DNA from: Treponema primitia ZAS-1
GTDB lineage: Bacteria; Spirochaetota; Spirochaetia; Treponematales; Breznakiellaceae
Assembly: GCF_000297095.1 (NCBI RefSeq)
Contig: NZ_AEEA01000069.1
Span: 1 to 5,586, forward strand
Direction of reading: 5' to 3'
DNA: 5,586 bases
The position numbers and the translations under genes are program-made. Below, piece by piece: positions 5,501 to 5,586 of the stretch (position 1 is the stretch's first letter; each line of letters opens with the position of its first letter). The notes under the pieces were generated by a model. The model had not been told where the DNA came from and searched no databases. It worked only from the letters and a program-made list of their open reading frames with translations.

Positions 5501-5586
5501 AAAACATTATTTAATTGGGGTAGATTGCCGTTTATCGAAGTTTTTGTCAATAGCCCCAGAAAAGAATATGCCCTTTAACTTCGTTT

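Noticed and set aside
5522..5550. Perfect TTGACA on the minus strand at 5550-5545 as a -35 for dksA
   Set aside because: The hexamer 17 bases downstream is CAATCT, a poor -10, and no better one lies at 16 or 18 bases. I cannot support it as a promoter, though it fits the preferred start at 5487.

Overview
This window looks like a piece of a spirochete chromosome, most likely a Treponema of the termite-gut type. The inference rests on the gene set (TPR protein, YmdB-family protein, short RseC-like protein, DksA-type zinc-finger regulator, orphan multi-REC regulator), moderately GC-rich genes separated by very AT-rich spacers, and use of GTG and TTG starts. No database search was possible, so the taxon is an inference. 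I see no tRNA, rRNA, CRISPR, insertion sequence or phage gene. The window reads as ordinary, dense chromosomal sequence.

Layout from left to right: (1) Bases 1-323, minus strand, are the 5' part of an unrecognised gene that runs off the left edge. (2) Bases 324-457 are an AT-rich divergent spacer with A/T tracts and a plausible promoter. (3) Bases 458-2255, plus strand, are a compact three-gene operon: a five-repeat TPR protein, a YmdB-family (TIGR00282) metallophosphoesterase homologue and a small RseC/MucC-like membrane protein. The last two overlap by 8 bases. (4) Bases 2262-2834, minus strand, encode a DJ-1/PfpI-family protein that converges on the operon; a 12-base palindrome covers both stop codons. 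(5) Bases 2835-2913 are a short divergent control region with mirrored TATACT hexamers and an inverted repeat. (6) Bases 2914-5123, plus strand, hold a response regulator with two receiver domains around a STAS-like middle, then a PHP-family histidinol-phosphatase 8 bases downstream. (7) Bases 5131-5487, minus strand, encode a DksA/TraR-family regulator converging on the phosphatase gene.

The genes do not form one pathway. Themes are regulation (DksA, dual-REC regulator, RseC-like protein, a possible RNA or cyclic-nucleotide phosphodiesterase relative), protein or metabolite quality control (DJ-1) and histidine biosynthesis (PHP phosphatase). The most notable observation is the YmdB homologue. 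It keeps the fold motifs and near-exact spacing of the family but has replaced most of the known metal ligands and the catalytic histidine, and it carries a run of eight G inside the coding sequence. The second is the REC/STAS-like/REC architecture, whose first receiver lacks the Thr/Ser switch residue. I found no clear case for a wholly new multi-gene system.
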